Source: Erwinia tracheiphila
Lineage (GTDB): Bacteria > Pseudomonadota > Gammaproteobacteria > Enterobacterales > Enterobacteriaceae
Reading direction: 5' to 3'
NCBI RefSeq assembly: GCF_021365465.1
Contig: NZ_CP089932.1
Span: 4,712,001-4,776,000 of the forward strand
DNA length: 64,000 nt
Part shown: positions 54,138 through 64,000 of the stretch, in pieces
Position numbering within the stretch: position 1 is the first letter of the stretch
Layout: every line of letters begins with the position of its first letter
The notes under the pieces: model-generated
What the model was told of the DNA's origin: nothing
The model's input: only the letters and a program-made list of their open reading frames with translations
The model's database searches: none
Made by a program: the position numbers and the translations under genes

Positions 54138-54165
54138 ATACTACGCTTTCCTCCTTCAGAGTCAA
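54138..54165 (-). promoter_or_regulatory. rRNA promoter P2
   Basis: Leftward TTGACT, 16-bp spacer, TAGTAT, resembling E. coli rrn P2 (TTGACTCTG and on). Confidence 0.8.
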
Positions 54166-54257
54166 CCACTTTTACGCAGCTTTTCTCCGGCGGTTCAGCT
54201 CGCTGAACCTCTCAACACGGCGGCATCGAAGCCGTTGTTCCGTGTCAGTGGTGGCGC

Positions 54258-54285
54258 ATTATAGGGAGTTTGTGCGCCCTGACAA
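54258..54285 (-). promoter_or_regulatory. rRNA promoter P1
   Basis: Leftward TTGTCA, 16-bp spacer, TATAAT, then the GC-rich discriminator GCGCCACC that makes P1 sensitive to ppGpp and initiating NTP. Confidence 0.88.
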
Positions 54286-54340
54286 GGGGTTATTGAAAAT
54301 AAATTTCTGAGAGCCTCATTTTTCAACAAAACGTATTTTT

Positions 54341-54877
54341 TTACTGCATGTTGAGTGAAATAACAGCAAATTCATGTGCAAAACGTCTCACCTGCTGCCA
54401 ATCTGTGTAATCAACTTCTTTTGTCGTATCCGTTTCCCCGCCAGTAATGCGCATAATTAACTGAATCATTATGCGATCAAAAAAACTATAGCGCGGGTAA
54501 CGAAGTGCCCCTGCAAATACCGCACAGCAGTCGGGCTGCCAGGGTGATTTCAACAGAAATTTGCGCGTATAAGCATTTGTTTGCGGCGTTCGTTTTTCAG
54601 GTTTGCGGGCGGTGAGATTAACTGAGAAAAAACCGGAGGGCCTGTGCTGCAATTCCGTAGTGTGCCTTTTCACAAACGCCATTAATGTGGGGTGAAAGTG
54701 ACCATAACGAATTGAAGCCCCGATTAACACGCGATCATATTTACTCCAGTCAAGATTCTTTGCGTACAATATATCGAGAATGTCGCACTCCTGCTGCTCT
54801 TTAAGCTGGCTGGCGATAAAAGAGACAATCTCGCGGGTTTGACCATCGCGACTGGAAAACAGAATTAACGCTTTCAT
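54341..54877 (-). CDS. hemG: Menaquinone-dependent protoporphyrinogen IX dehydrogenase
   Basis: A flavodoxin-like membrane-associated enzyme of haem synthesis. 178 residues. The FMN-binding N-terminus is [15 protein letters not shown], then [12 protein letters not shown] and the long-chain insert region [18 protein letters not shown]. The ATG at 54877 was preferred over a GTG three codons earlier to match MKTLILFSTRDGQ of E. coli. It is downstream of trkH by 19 bp and next to the rRNA operon, as at E. coli rrnA. Confidence 0.96.
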   Translation of the reverse strand: MKALILFSSRDGQTREIVSFIASQLKEQQECDILDILYAKNLDWSKYDRVLIGASIRYGHFHPTLMAFVKRHTTELQHRPSGFFSVNLTARKPEKRTPQTNAYTRKFLLKSPWQPDCCAVFAGALRYPRYSFFDRIMIQLIMRITGGETDTTKEVDYTDWQQVRRFAHEFAVISLNMQ

Positions 54878-54896
54878 AATAAGCACTCAATTTAAA

Positions 54897-56348
54897 TTAT
54901 TCACGCCAGAAAGTGGGCGTAAACAGGACTAACAGCGTAAAGACCTCTAGACGGCCAAAAAGCATTGTCAGAATTAAAATCCATTTCGCCGTGTCATTCA
55001 TGGTAGTGAAATTATCCGCAACCACTCCAAGGCCCGGCCCCAGATTATTCAGTGTTGCCGCCACAGCAGCGAAGGCAGAGAAGTCATCAATACCCGTGGC
55101 AATGATAGCTAACATACTTAACAGAAATACCAGAGCATATGCTGAGAAAAACCCCCACACCGCTTCGAGTATTCGTTCAGGTAATGCACGTTGCCCCAGC
55201 TTGATGGTGTAGACCGCATTAGGGTGAACCAACCGTTTCAATTCACGATTACCTTGCTTAAATAACAGCAGAATGCGGATCACCTTTAACCCGCCACCAG
55301 TCGAACCGGCACAGCCGCCAATAAAAGCAGAGCAGAGGAGCAGTACGGGCAGAAACAGTGGCCAGCGTGCAATACTGTCAGTGGTAAATCCTGCGGTTGT
55401 GGCCATCGATACCACCTGGAAAAAAGCCTGGTTCAACGTCTGCAGCTCACTACTGTAAACATTATGGAACCACAACACAACAGTACAGATAATCACCAAC
55501 GTAAACTGCACGCCGATAAACATACGAAACTCTGGGTCGCGCCAGTAGACACGCAGACTGCGGCCACTCAGCAATGAAAAATGAAGACCATAATTACAGC
55601 CTGAAATGAGGAGAAAAATAGCGATGATAGTATTAATAGTCGAGCTGTTAAAATAGCCAATACTCGCGTCATGAGTGGAAAATCCCCCAATGGCGATAGT
55701 CGAAAAACTGTGCCCGATGGCATCAAACAAAGGCATACCCGCTAACCACAGCGCCAGTGCGCATACCACCGTCAGTAGAACATAGATTAGCCAGAGCGTT
55801 TTCGCCGTTTCCGCAATGCGCGGCCGCATTTTATTGTCTTTAAGCGGCCCCGGCATTTCAGCCCGATACAACTGCATCCCCCCCACGCCGAGAAGGGGGA
55901 GTATTGCCACCGCCAGCACGATGATCCCCATCCCCCCCAGCCATTGCAGCATTTGTCGGTAAAATAAAATCGCTTTTGGTAATACATCCAGCCCAATCAG
56001 GGTCGTTGCTCCTGTGGTTGTCAGACCTGAAAAAGACTCAAAGAATGCATCGGTGATCGACAGATTGGGATGCTCGGCGAAAATAAAAGGCATTGCACCA
56101 ACGCTGCCCAATACCGTCCAGAAAAGTACAACAATAAGAAAACATTCCCGGGGCTTCAGATCGCGTTTCTGTCTACGATTTGGCCACCACAGTATCGCGC
56201 CAATCAGAAGCGCCATAAAAAACGTTTGGGTAAAGGCACGTCCGGCACCGTCACGATAGATTAATGCCACCAGCCCCGGAACAATCATCGTTCCAGAAAA
56301 CAAAATGACCAGTGAACCCACGATGCGCGTAATAGCACGAAAATGCAT
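54897..56348 (-). CDS. trkH: Trk potassium uptake system membrane subunit TrkH
   Basis: The K+-translocating channel-like subunit, working with TrkA. 483 residues, equal to E. coli. Repeated M1-P-M2 units are seen with selectivity-loop glycines (FSGLTTTGATTL, STIAIGGFSTHDASI, MATTAGFTTDSI, LNNLGPGLG). It forms a run yigZ-trkH-hemG on one strand downstream of pepQ, as in E. coli. Confidence 0.97.
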   Translation of the reverse strand: MHFRAITRIVGSLVILFSGTMIVPGLVALIYRDGAGRAFTQTFFMALLIGAILWWPNRRQKRDLKPRECFLIVVLFWTVLGSVGAMPFIFAEHPNLSITDAFFESFSGLTTTGATTLIGLDVLPKAILFYRQMLQWLGGMGIIVLAVAILPLLGVGGMQLYRAEMPGPLKDNKMRPRIAETAKTLWLIYVLLTVVCALALWLAGMPLFDAIGHSFSTIAIGGFSTHDASIGYFNSSTINTIIAIFLLISGCNYGLHFSLLSGRSLRVYWRDPEFRMFIGVQFTLVIICTVVLWFHNVYSSELQTLNQAFFQVVSMATTAGFTTDSIARWPLFLPVLLLCSAFIGGCAGSTGGGLKVIRILLLFKQGNRELKRLVHPNAVYTIKLGQRALPERILEAVWGFFSAYALVFLLSMLAIIATGIDDFSAFAAVAATLNNLGPGLGVVADNFTTMNDTAKWILILTMLFGRLEVFTLLVLFTPTFWRE

Positions 56349-56378
56349 GCTGCCTTTCCTTTCCTGACAGTAAAAATG

Positions 56379-56990
56379 TTATTTGAGCGGGATAAGGTGA
56401 AGTGCCCCTCGGCTAAAGTCGGTGAGACTTTGCGTAAACCCGGCAACCTGCGCATAAGGCAAAGCCAGCTTAAGTGAAACGGCTTGCAGGAATTCGCTGT
56501 TAAGTAACTGCCCCTGGAATCGGTCAATCATTCTTTCAATCTCAGCGAGCTGGGAGTAATCACAACAAAGCGTAAAGGTCAGCATCGGCACCTTTTGCCG
56601 ACGGAGCATGCCTTTCAGGGCTTGTTGTACGCCCCCACCATACGCTTTAACCAGCCCACCCGTTCCCAGTTGAATACCGCCATAGTAACGAATGACAACG
56701 GCAGTGATTTCGCCAATGTTGTTACCCATCAGTTGAGCAAGCATCGGTTTGCCTGCCGTGCCTGACGGTTCACCATCATCAGAAAAGCCCAGACGCTGCG
56801 AGTCCTCAGGAGAGCCTGCGACCCATGCCCAGCAATGATGCCTTGCTTGAAGATGTTCGCTTTTGATCTGCTGAACAAACGCGCGCGCGGCATCAACACC
56901 ATCGGTATGTGCCAGGAGCGTAATGAAACGGCTTTTTTTGATTTCCTCACTGAAGCTGAATAGCGCCGCAGGAATGTCATAGGCGTCCAT
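56379..56990 (-). CDS. yigZ: IMPACT-family protein YigZ
   Basis: 203 residues with the UPF0029/IMPACT signature (EEIKKSRFITLLAHTDG; FSDDGEPSGTAGKPMLAQL; VVIRYYGGIQLGTGGLVKAYGG) and a C-terminal DUF1949-type ferredoxin-like domain. The function is not settled; relatives affect translation control in eukaryotes. The ATG overlaps the pepQ stop (TGATG), which supports this start and coupling. Confidence 0.95.
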   Translation of the reverse strand: MDAYDIPAALFSFSEEIKKSRFITLLAHTDGVDAARAFVQQIKSEHLQARHHCWAWVAGSPEDSQRLGFSDDGEPSGTAGKPMLAQLMGNNIGEITAVVIRYYGGIQLGTGGLVKAYGGGVQQALKGMLRRQKVPMLTFTLCCDYSQLAEIERMIDRFQGQLLNSEFLQAVSLKLALPYAQVAGFTQSLTDFSRGALHLIPLK

Positions 56991-58321
56991 CACGCCAGTT
57001 TTACATCGCGCGTCATATTTTCCACGCCATGCGCATGCATCACCACGTTATCCTCAATGCGGATCCCCCCGTAAGGCTTCAGCGCGTCAATACGCATCCA
57101 GTCAAAATGCTGGCTAAATTTACCCGCACGCCAAGGCGCAAGCAGTGAATCGATAAAATAAAAGCCCGGTTCGATAGTCAACACCATTCGTGGTTCAAGT
57201 ATGCGTGTACAACGCAGGTAGGGGTATTGCGCTGGTGCGGCCAGCTGCGTTCCAGATTCGTCCTGCATAAATCCTGCAACATCGTGTACCTGAAGTCCAA
57301 GAGGATGGCCCAGGCCATGCGGCATAAACGGGCCGGTCAGGTCTTCGGCGACCAGCGCCTCCTCACTCATTCCTTTAACTAACTGGTGTTTTAATAACAG
57401 CCCGGCAATACGTTGATGCATCTGCTGATGATAATCGGTGTAGCGCACACCCGTCTTAAGTGTAGCAATCAGTGCCTGCTCTTCTTTATTGAGATCGTTG
57501 ATCAACTGCGCGTAATCGCTGCCATTATCAGCAGAATAAGTGCGTGTCAGGTCAGCCACATAGCCATTATATTCAGCTCCGGCATCAATGAGGAAACTGC
57601 GCCTTTTTTCCGGCGGCATCAGGTCAAGGTTGGTGTAATGCAACACCGCCGCATGTTCGTTTAGCGCAATAATATTTCCGTAAGGCACATCAGTATCGCG
57701 GTGGCCAGTCGCGCTGAGATAGGCATTGTTGATATCGAACTCGCTCAGGCCGGACAGAAACGCTTCCTTCGCCGCCCGATGCCCTATCGCTGCCGTTTTT
57801 TGTGCCTCACGCAGGCAATACAGCTCGTAGTCGGTCTTGTAAGAGCGCTGGTAATGCAAAAAATCCAGCGTTCCTTTCGGATTGATATGACGGGCTTTGA
57901 TACCCAGTTGAGCCGCACGTTCGAAAACAGGACCAAGGTAAGCAACGTTATCACGAACGGAGGGCAACTGCTGGCCGATATCATCAGCATGCCTTAACGC
58001 CACTATATCTATTTCTTCCGTCCAGAAGCTGTGAGGCAATGGTTCGACGCGGTGCCAATAATCAACGGGCAACCAAAACCACAATTTGGGCTTATTAACG
58101 CCATCGACCCACAACCAGCAATTTGGTACCGAAGTCACAGGTACCCATGCTTTAAACTGTGGGTTAACTTTAAAAGGATAGATGTGATCGTCAAGGAAAA
58201 CGGTCAGAAGTTCTCCAGAGTGGATTAGCAGAGCATCGAGCTGAAAGCGGGACAGAACCTCCTGCGCGCGGGTCTGTAGCGTTTTAATATGCCGCTGGTA
58301 GAGGGCGACCAACGATTCCAT
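56990..58321 (-). CDS. pepQ: Xaa-Pro dipeptidase PepQ
   Basis: A cytoplasmic metallopeptidase (prolidase) that cleaves dipeptides with C-terminal proline. 443 residues, as in E. coli. The metal ligands fall in [17 protein letters not shown] (two Asp), [12 protein letters not shown] (His), LTIEPGFYF (Glu) and GGIRIEDN (Glu). It is divergent from the broken fadB, the same geometry as E. coli pepQ/fadBA. Confidence 0.97.
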   Translation of the reverse strand: MESLVALYQRHIKTLQTRAQEVLSRFQLDALLIHSGELLTVFLDDHIYPFKVNPQFKAWVPVTSVPNCWLWVDGVNKPKLWFWLPVDYWHRVEPLPHSFWTEEIDIVALRHADDIGQQLPSVRDNVAYLGPVFERAAQLGIKARHINPKGTLDFLHYQRSYKTDYELYCLREAQKTAAIGHRAAKEAFLSGLSEFDINNAYLSATGHRDTDVPYGNIIALNEHAAVLHYTNLDLMPPEKRRSFLIDAGAEYNGYVADLTRTYSADNGSDYAQLINDLNKEEQALIATLKTGVRYTDYHQQMHQRIAGLLLKHQLVKGMSEEALVAEDLTGPFMPHGLGHPLGLQVHDVAGFMQDESGTQLAAPAQYPYLRCTRILEPRMVLTIEPGFYFIDSLLAPWRAGKFSQHFDWMRIDALKPYGGIRIEDNVVMHAHGVENMTRDVKLA

Positions 58322-58498
58322 TACCTGTCTCCGTTAACACCAAATTAAGCGCATCTTATCACGACGCTGTCCTTTTGCCGCACCTGTGATCTTGTTTGCA
58401 AAGCATCAAATTTTGATTTGCAAATGATTAACATAAATTCCACACTTTTATTTATCTGGTATGACCAGATCCGATTGCCGAGACCTCAGGAGATAACC

Positions 58499-59814
<1,316 letters not shown>

Positions 59815-59872
59815 ACCGGAGGGCAGCGGCTGTTCCTGTACTCCCCACCAGACAGAACGGCAACTGAATATT

Positions 59873-59896
59873 CAGGGACAGTAATCGCTGTCCCTG
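59873..59896. repeat. Perfect stem-loop between fadA remnant and fre
   Basis: CAGGGACAG-TAATCG-CTGTCCCTG, nine base pairs, without a clear U-run. It may end the fre transcript, since it begins 6 bp past that gene's stop. Confidence 0.55.
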
Positions 59897-59901
59897 CAAT
59901 C

Positions 59902-60603
59902 TCAGATAAAGGCGAAAGCGTCGCTGTACATCTGATCTTCTTTCGCACCACGTTCAGCACAAAAACGTTCGCGAGCAATTTTTGCCATTTCAAAACGTCC
60001 AGCAATGTAAATATCGTAACCCGCAAGGTCACCATAATCATTCATCACCGCCGTCAGCACGGTACCATTGCGCACCGGCCATTCGGGTTCAGGTTGTTCA
60101 ACTACCGGGAAAATCTTCAAATTAGGATGTTTAACCGCCAGTGCGTTCAATTCTTCCAAATCATAAAGATGCTTCGGCTCACGCCCGCCCCAATAGAGCG
60201 CAATATCACAATGCGGCTGCTGCGATAGCGCGGTTAACAAAATAGAACGCGCGTAAGAAAAACCGGTACCGCCAGCGATAAGGATCAGTGGGCGGTCACT
60301 CTCTTCACGTAAGAAAGCATCACCGTGGGGAATATCCACGGTGATTTTGCGATCCTGTTGAATACGTTCCATCACTGCCATTGCGTACAAGTTTAGCTCT
60401 GAAGCACCAATATGCAGCTCAATGATATCCTTCTCCATCGGCGTGGAAGCCAGTGAAAACGGCCTTTTATCGTGCTCATCCATCACCACCATCAGATACT
60501 GACCGGCACGGAAGCTAAAATCAGCCTCCGGCACCATGCGCACCCGGTAAACAGTTTCGGTAATCGTCTCTACCGAGATCACTTTACAGCTTAACGTTGT
60601 CAT
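59902..60603 (-). CDS. fre: NAD(P)H-flavin reductase
   Basis: It reduces free flavins with NAD(P)H, supporting ferric reduction and UbiX/UbiD-type flavin chemistry. 233 residues, equal to E. coli. The flavin-binding RPFSLAS and the nucleotide-binding [16 protein letters not shown] are visible, and the C-terminal block DAFAFI is typical. The longer open frame is rejected because [12 protein letters not shown] is the family start. It follows ubiD by 25 bp. Confidence 0.97.
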   Translation of the reverse strand: MTTLSCKVISVETITETVYRVRMVPEADFSFRAGQYLMVVMDEHDKRPFSLASTPMEKDIIELHIGASELNLYAMAVMERIQQDRKITVDIPHGDAFLREESDRPLILIAGGTGFSYARSILLTALSQQPHCDIALYWGGREPKHLYDLEELNALAVKHPNLKIFPVVEQPEPEWPVRNGTVLTAVMNDYGDLAGYDIYIAGRFEMAKIARERFCAERGAKEDQMYSDAFAFI

Positions 60604-60628
60604 GCGTTCCCTTTGTTGAGTCGAACAT

Positions 60629-62131
60629 TTATTTGCCGGACGCAATGCTGCGTTTGGGCGTCTCACTTAAGATACTTAATTCATCCCAAATCGTATCGAT
60701 TTTTGCCACCGTAGCAGGATCTTTTTGAATAGGTCGGCCCCATTCGCGCTGAGTTTCACCAAGCCATTTATTGGTGGCATCCAGACCCATCTTCGAACCA
60801 AGACCTGAAACCGGCGAGGCAAAATCGAGATAATCAATCGGGGTATTTTCCACCAACACGGTGTCCCTGACAGGATCCATACGGGTGGTTATAGCCCAGA
60901 TAACATCGTTCCAGTCACGAGCGTTAACGTCATCATCGCAGACGATAACAAACTTGGTATACATAAATTGACGCAGGAAAGACCAGACGCCCATCATTAC
61001 CCTTTTGGCATGACCAGCATATTGTTTTTTCATCGTCACCACGGCCAGGCGGTATGAGCAACCTTCTGGCGGCAGATAGAAATCGACAATTTCAGGAAAC
61101 TGCTTTTGAAGGATAGGGACAAACACTTCATTCAGTGCCACCCCCAGAACCGCTGGCTCGTCCGGTGGACGACCTGTGTAGGTCGAATGATAAATTGCAT
61201 CACGACGTTGGGTCATGTGTGTCACGGTAAATACTGGAAAGTTATCCACTTCATTATAGTAGCCGGTATGATCGCCATAGGGGCCTTCCGGGGCCATTTC
61301 ACCGACTTCAATGTAACCTTCCAACACGATTTCAGCACTGGCCGGGACATCAAGATCGTTGGAAAGGCACTTCACCACTTCCGTTTTCGTGCCACGTAAC
61401 AGCCCGGCAAAGGCGTATTCAGAAAGCGTATCCGGGACAGGCGTGACAGCACCGAGGATAGTTGCCGGATCGGCACCCAGCGCCACCGCAACAGGAAAAC
61501 GGTCTCCAGGACGCTCTTGCGACCATTCCTGAAAATCCAGAGCGCCACCGCGGTGTGATAGCCAGCGCATAATAAGTTTATTTTTACCGATTAGCTGCTG
61601 ACGATAGATACCCAGATTTTGCCGCTCCTTATTTGGCCCACGGGTTATCGTCAGCCCCCAAGTAATTAACGGTGCAGCATCGTCCGGCCAACATGTCATG
61701 ATTGGTATTGTACGCAAATCAACCTCGTCACTCTGCCAGACTTGTTGCTGGCAAGGCGCATCGCGCAGACGTTTGGTTGGCATATTTAATACCTGCTTCC
61801 ACTGCGGCATCTTCCCCATAAAATCGCGGAAACCGTGTGGTGGCTCTGGTTCTTTCAGAAAGGCAAGCAGGCGCCCCACATCACGCAGGGCTGAAACATC
61901 TTCCTGCCCCATGCCTAATGCCACCCGCTGCGGCGTGCCAAACAGGTTACAGAGGACAGGCATACTGTGTCCTTTGGGATTCTCAAACAACAGTGCAGGA
62001 CCGCCAGACCGCAACGTGCGATCGGCGATTTCGGTCATCTCAAGATCGGGATCGATCTCCATGGTAATACGTTTTAATTCTCCCCGCTGTTCCAGCAGAG
62101 AAAGGAAGTCGCGTAAGCCGTGGTATTTCAT
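60629..62131 (-). CDS. ubiD: 4-hydroxy-3-polyprenylbenzoate decarboxylase
   Basis: A prenylated-FMN-dependent decarboxylase of ubiquinone synthesis. 500 residues (E. coli 497). UbiD signatures include [20 protein letters not shown] and [17 protein letters not shown] with the catalytic Glu region. It is transcribed leftward with fre, divergent from rfaH. Its pathway is shared with ubiC and ubiA elsewhere in the window. Confidence 0.97.
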   Translation of the reverse strand: MKYHGLRDFLSLLEQRGELKRITMEIDPDLEMTEIADRTLRSGGPALLFENPKGHSMPVLCNLFGTPQRVALGMGQEDVSALRDVGRLLAFLKEPEPPHGFRDFMGKMPQWKQVLNMPTKRLRDAPCQQQVWQSDEVDLRTIPIMTCWPDDAAPLITWGLTITRGPNKERQNLGIYRQQLIGKNKLIMRWLSHRGGALDFQEWSQERPGDRFPVAVALGADPATILGAVTPVPDTLSEYAFAGLLRGTKTEVVKCLSNDLDVPASAEIVLEGYIEVGEMAPEGPYGDHTGYYNEVDNFPVFTVTHMTQRRDAIYHSTYTGRPPDEPAVLGVALNEVFVPILQKQFPEIVDFYLPPEGCSYRLAVVTMKKQYAGHAKRVMMGVWSFLRQFMYTKFVIVCDDDVNARDWNDVIWAITTRMDPVRDTVLVENTPIDYLDFASPVSGLGSKMGLDATNKWLGETQREWGRPIQKDPATVAKIDTIWDELSILSETPKRSIASGK

Positions 62132-62408
62132 GACTTCTCATTAGTACGGTAGTAAATCGGCCATTATAGGGAGGATCGGCATTGGATGCTTAATTTTTCG
62201 CGACATCCGGGATACGATCACACGCTTTTGGATAACAACCATCACCATTAATAGTTATTAATGCGCCCGCCAGACAGGCAAACGATTAATGATACATAAT
62301 ATTTTTGTTAGAAATCAGGCCCGAATTGCCCCTTCCGACTGGGATGAAACTATGACTCTTGTATCAATTTTGTTATTCTTATTACCCCTGAAATTGCAAA
62401 GTGACGTT

Positions 62409-62897
62409 ATGGAATCCTGGTACTTACTTTATTGCAAACGCGGTCAGCTGCTTCGAGCTAAAGAACATCTTGAACGCCAGGCTGTGCATTGTCTCAGCCC
62501 AATGATTGCAATAGAGAAAATGGTGCGGGGCAAACGCACTATAGTGAATGAACCTCTGTTCCCAAACTACCTTTTTATTGAGTTTGATCCAGAAGCTATT
62601 CACACCACCACGATCAGTGCAACCAGAGGTGTGAGTCACTTTGTCCGTTTTGGTAGCATGCCTGCTATCGTTCCTGAAGACGTCATTGTTGCTTTGCAAA
62701 CTGAGAGAACGGAGACGCTAACAGACCCAGACTTGCCGCAGCCCGGAGAACAGGTAATTATTACGGCGGGTGCGTTTGAAGGACTCAAGGCCATTTTCAC
62801 TGAACCAGACGGCGAAGAACGCTCAATGCTGCTGCTCAAAATGCTCAACAAACAAATCGTGCGCAGCATGGACAACAAGCAATTTCAGAAACTCTGA
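62409..62897 (+). CDS. rfaH: Transcription antiterminator RfaH
   Basis: An NusG paralogue that loads at ops sites and drives long polysaccharide and virulence operons. 162 residues, as in E. coli. The NGN domain ([31 protein letters not shown]) is followed by the switchable KOW domain from about residue 115. The ATG at 62409 (MESWYLLYC) is the family start; the upstream 40 codons are not supported. In a plant-associated Erwinia it would be expected to act on exopolysaccharide operons. Confidence 0.96.
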   Translation: MESWYLLYCKRGQLLRAKEHLERQAVHCLSPMIAIEKMVRGKRTIVNEPLFPNYLFIEFDPEAIHTTTISATRGVSHFVRFGSMPAIVPEDVIVALQTERTETLTDPDLPQPGEQVIITAGAFEGLKAIFTEPDGEERSMLLLKMLNKQIVRSMDNKQFQKL

Positions 62898-62918
62898 ATC
62901 TTCCCGCCTCCTGACTGA

Positions 62919-63713
62919 TTACTCAGGCTGGTTAGCCAGCCTGAACAGCAACCGGGCGTTTTCATCACTCTGGCGCCCCAGCACAGCAGCATCCTCTTTG
63001 CGTAATTCAGCGACCTGTTCAACAATATGCGGTAGAAAACCGGGTTCATTACGACGTGAAGGGGGACGAGGCCGCAGGTCACGCGGGATCAAATAAGGTG
63101 CATCGGTTTCCAGCAGTAACCGCCCGGCCGGGATAAGCGGAACCAGTTCACGCAGTGGCTTCCCGCGGCGTTCATCACATATCCACCCGGTAATCCCAAT
63201 CGATAAACCCAGGTCAAGACAGGCTTCCAGTTCAGTTTTTGTGCCGGTAAAACAGTGAATCACTGCACCAGAAAGCTTTGGCAACCACGGGGTAAGAATC
63301 TCAATGAAACGGTCGTGAGCCTCGCGGCAATGGAGAAACGCAGGTAAATTCAGTTCAGCTGCCAGCTCCAGCTGTGCATTAAAGGCATAGGCTTGCTGCT
63401 CAGGTTCAGAGACGTTTCGGTTGAAATCCAGCCCGCACTCACCTATCGCCACCACTTCAGGGCTTTCAGCCAGCCGTTTCAGAGTCGAAACCGTTTCGCC
63501 GGACCATTCGCTGGCATGATGGGGGTGTACACCTGCGGTTGACCAGCAATATCCGGGGCTTCGTGCCGCCAGACTTTGTGCTTGCTGGCTCTCCAGCGCG
63601 TTCGTTCCGGTGATAAGTAAACCTGTCACACCCGCTTGTTTTGCACGTTTAACGACCCAGTCGCGATCCTGCGCAAATTGTGTGCTGGTCAGGTTGACCC
63701 CTATATCAAACAT
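62919..63713 (-). CDS. tatD: 3'-5' DNase/RNase TatD
   Basis: A metal-dependent TIM-barrel nuclease, 264 residues. The ligands are in FDIGVNLT (unusual Asn-rich strand as in TatD), [29 protein letters not shown] and LETDAPYL. It lies after tatC on the same strand as in E. coli tatABCD but is not needed for Tat transport. Convergent with rfaH, 21 bp apart. Confidence 0.96.
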   Translation of the reverse strand: MFDIGVNLTSTQFAQDRDWVVKRAKQAGVTGLLITGTNALESQQAQSLAARSPGYCWSTAGVHPHHASEWSGETVSTLKRLAESPEVVAIGECGLDFNRNVSEPEQQAYAFNAQLELAAELNLPAFLHCREAHDRFIEILTPWLPKLSGAVIHCFTGTKTELEACLDLGLSIGITGWICDERRGKPLRELVPLIPAGRLLLETDAPYLIPRDLRPRPPSRRNEPGFLPHIVEQVAELRKEDAAVLGRQSDENARLLFRLANQPE

Positions 63714-63787
63714 AATCAGTTCCAGACAGTAACCGCACCCACGGGCGGTTATTTCACATCAACAGAATGGGGTGCTACAGGGCACTG

Positions 63788-64000
63788 CTATTCCATTCCA
63801 GATTCGTCCTTCCCATTGTCTTCCCGCCCTTTGCCAACGTAAAAGCGTGAGAAAAACACCCCCACCTCAAACAGGCAATACATCGGAATGGCTAACAACG
63901 TTTGAGAGAACACATCCGGTGGCGTGAGTAACATGCCCACCACAAAGGCCCCAACCAGAACATAAGGGCGCTTTTTCTTTAGTTCTTCCGGGGTAGTTAT
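63788..64000 (-). CDS. tatC: Sec-independent translocase TatC, C-terminal part
   Basis: The frame enters at the right edge and reads [20 protein letters not shown], then [20 protein letters not shown] and [19 protein letters not shown]. This is the end of TatC, with its last two membrane helices. The polytopic receptor of twin-arginine proteins is cut by the window; about 71 residues are present. The stop at 63788 is 74 bp before tatD. Confidence 0.95.
   Translation of the reverse strand: MTTPEELKKKRPYVLVGAFVVGMLLTPPDVFSQTLLAIPMYCLFEVGVFFSRFYVGKGREDNGKDESGME

Overview
The window reads as chromosome of a gamma-proteobacterium of the Erwiniaceae, most likely a plant-associated Erwinia. This rests on protein similarity to Escherichia coli housekeeping genes recalled from memory, an Erwinia/Pantoea-type DUF943 fragment, the yjbEFGH operon, and a strikingly high number of freshly broken genes and IS elements. 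No database search was possible, so the genus is an inference.

Layout. 1-14.4 kb is conserved core: the end of yihY, dtd, fabY/yiiD, then leftward rluF, yicH, xanP and the recG-trmH-spoT-rpoZ-gmk block, followed by rightward ligB and leftward yjdM. 14.5-17.9 kb holds a compact operon with an unusual first gene, an XRE-cupin-methyltransferase fusion, followed by azlC, azlD and a small unknown gene. 18-25.3 kb is a degraded mobile region. It contains a divergent Ner-like/XRE regulator pair, a short hydrophobic ORF behind a nine-G tract, a truncated DUF943 gene, an intact IS1-family element, an intact IS256-family element with an 8-bp target duplication, an AlpA-like regulator, and broken Rpn nuclease, serine recombinase and tyrosine integrase genes.

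25.5-44.5 kb returns to core: zur, broken yjbJ, broken dinF, lexA with two LexA boxes, dgkA, plsB, ubiA-ubiC, psiE, yjbHGFE, pgi, lysC with a lysine riboswitch, a PanS-like transporter and yjbB. 44.6-45.9 kb is a decayed ABC-transporter/phosphatase operon. metA with MetJ boxes follows, then a mobA remnant and a complete leftward rRNA operon (16S, tRNA-Ile, tRNA-Ala, 23S, 5S) with P1 and P2 promoters. 54.3-64 kb carries hemG, trkH, yigZ, pepQ, a collapsed fadBA pseudogene, fre, ubiD, rfaH, tatD and the end of tatC.

The general picture is a conserved enterobacterial backbone undergoing gene loss. fadBA, dinF, yjbJ and an uptake operon are broken, and genes expected from E. coli order (gltS, the maltose cluster) are absent from their loci. 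The most plausible under-described system is the regulator-methyltransferase/AzlCD operon at 14.5-17.9 kb. The phage-like regulator switch and the duplicated translation start and long inverted repeat ahead of yjbE come next.
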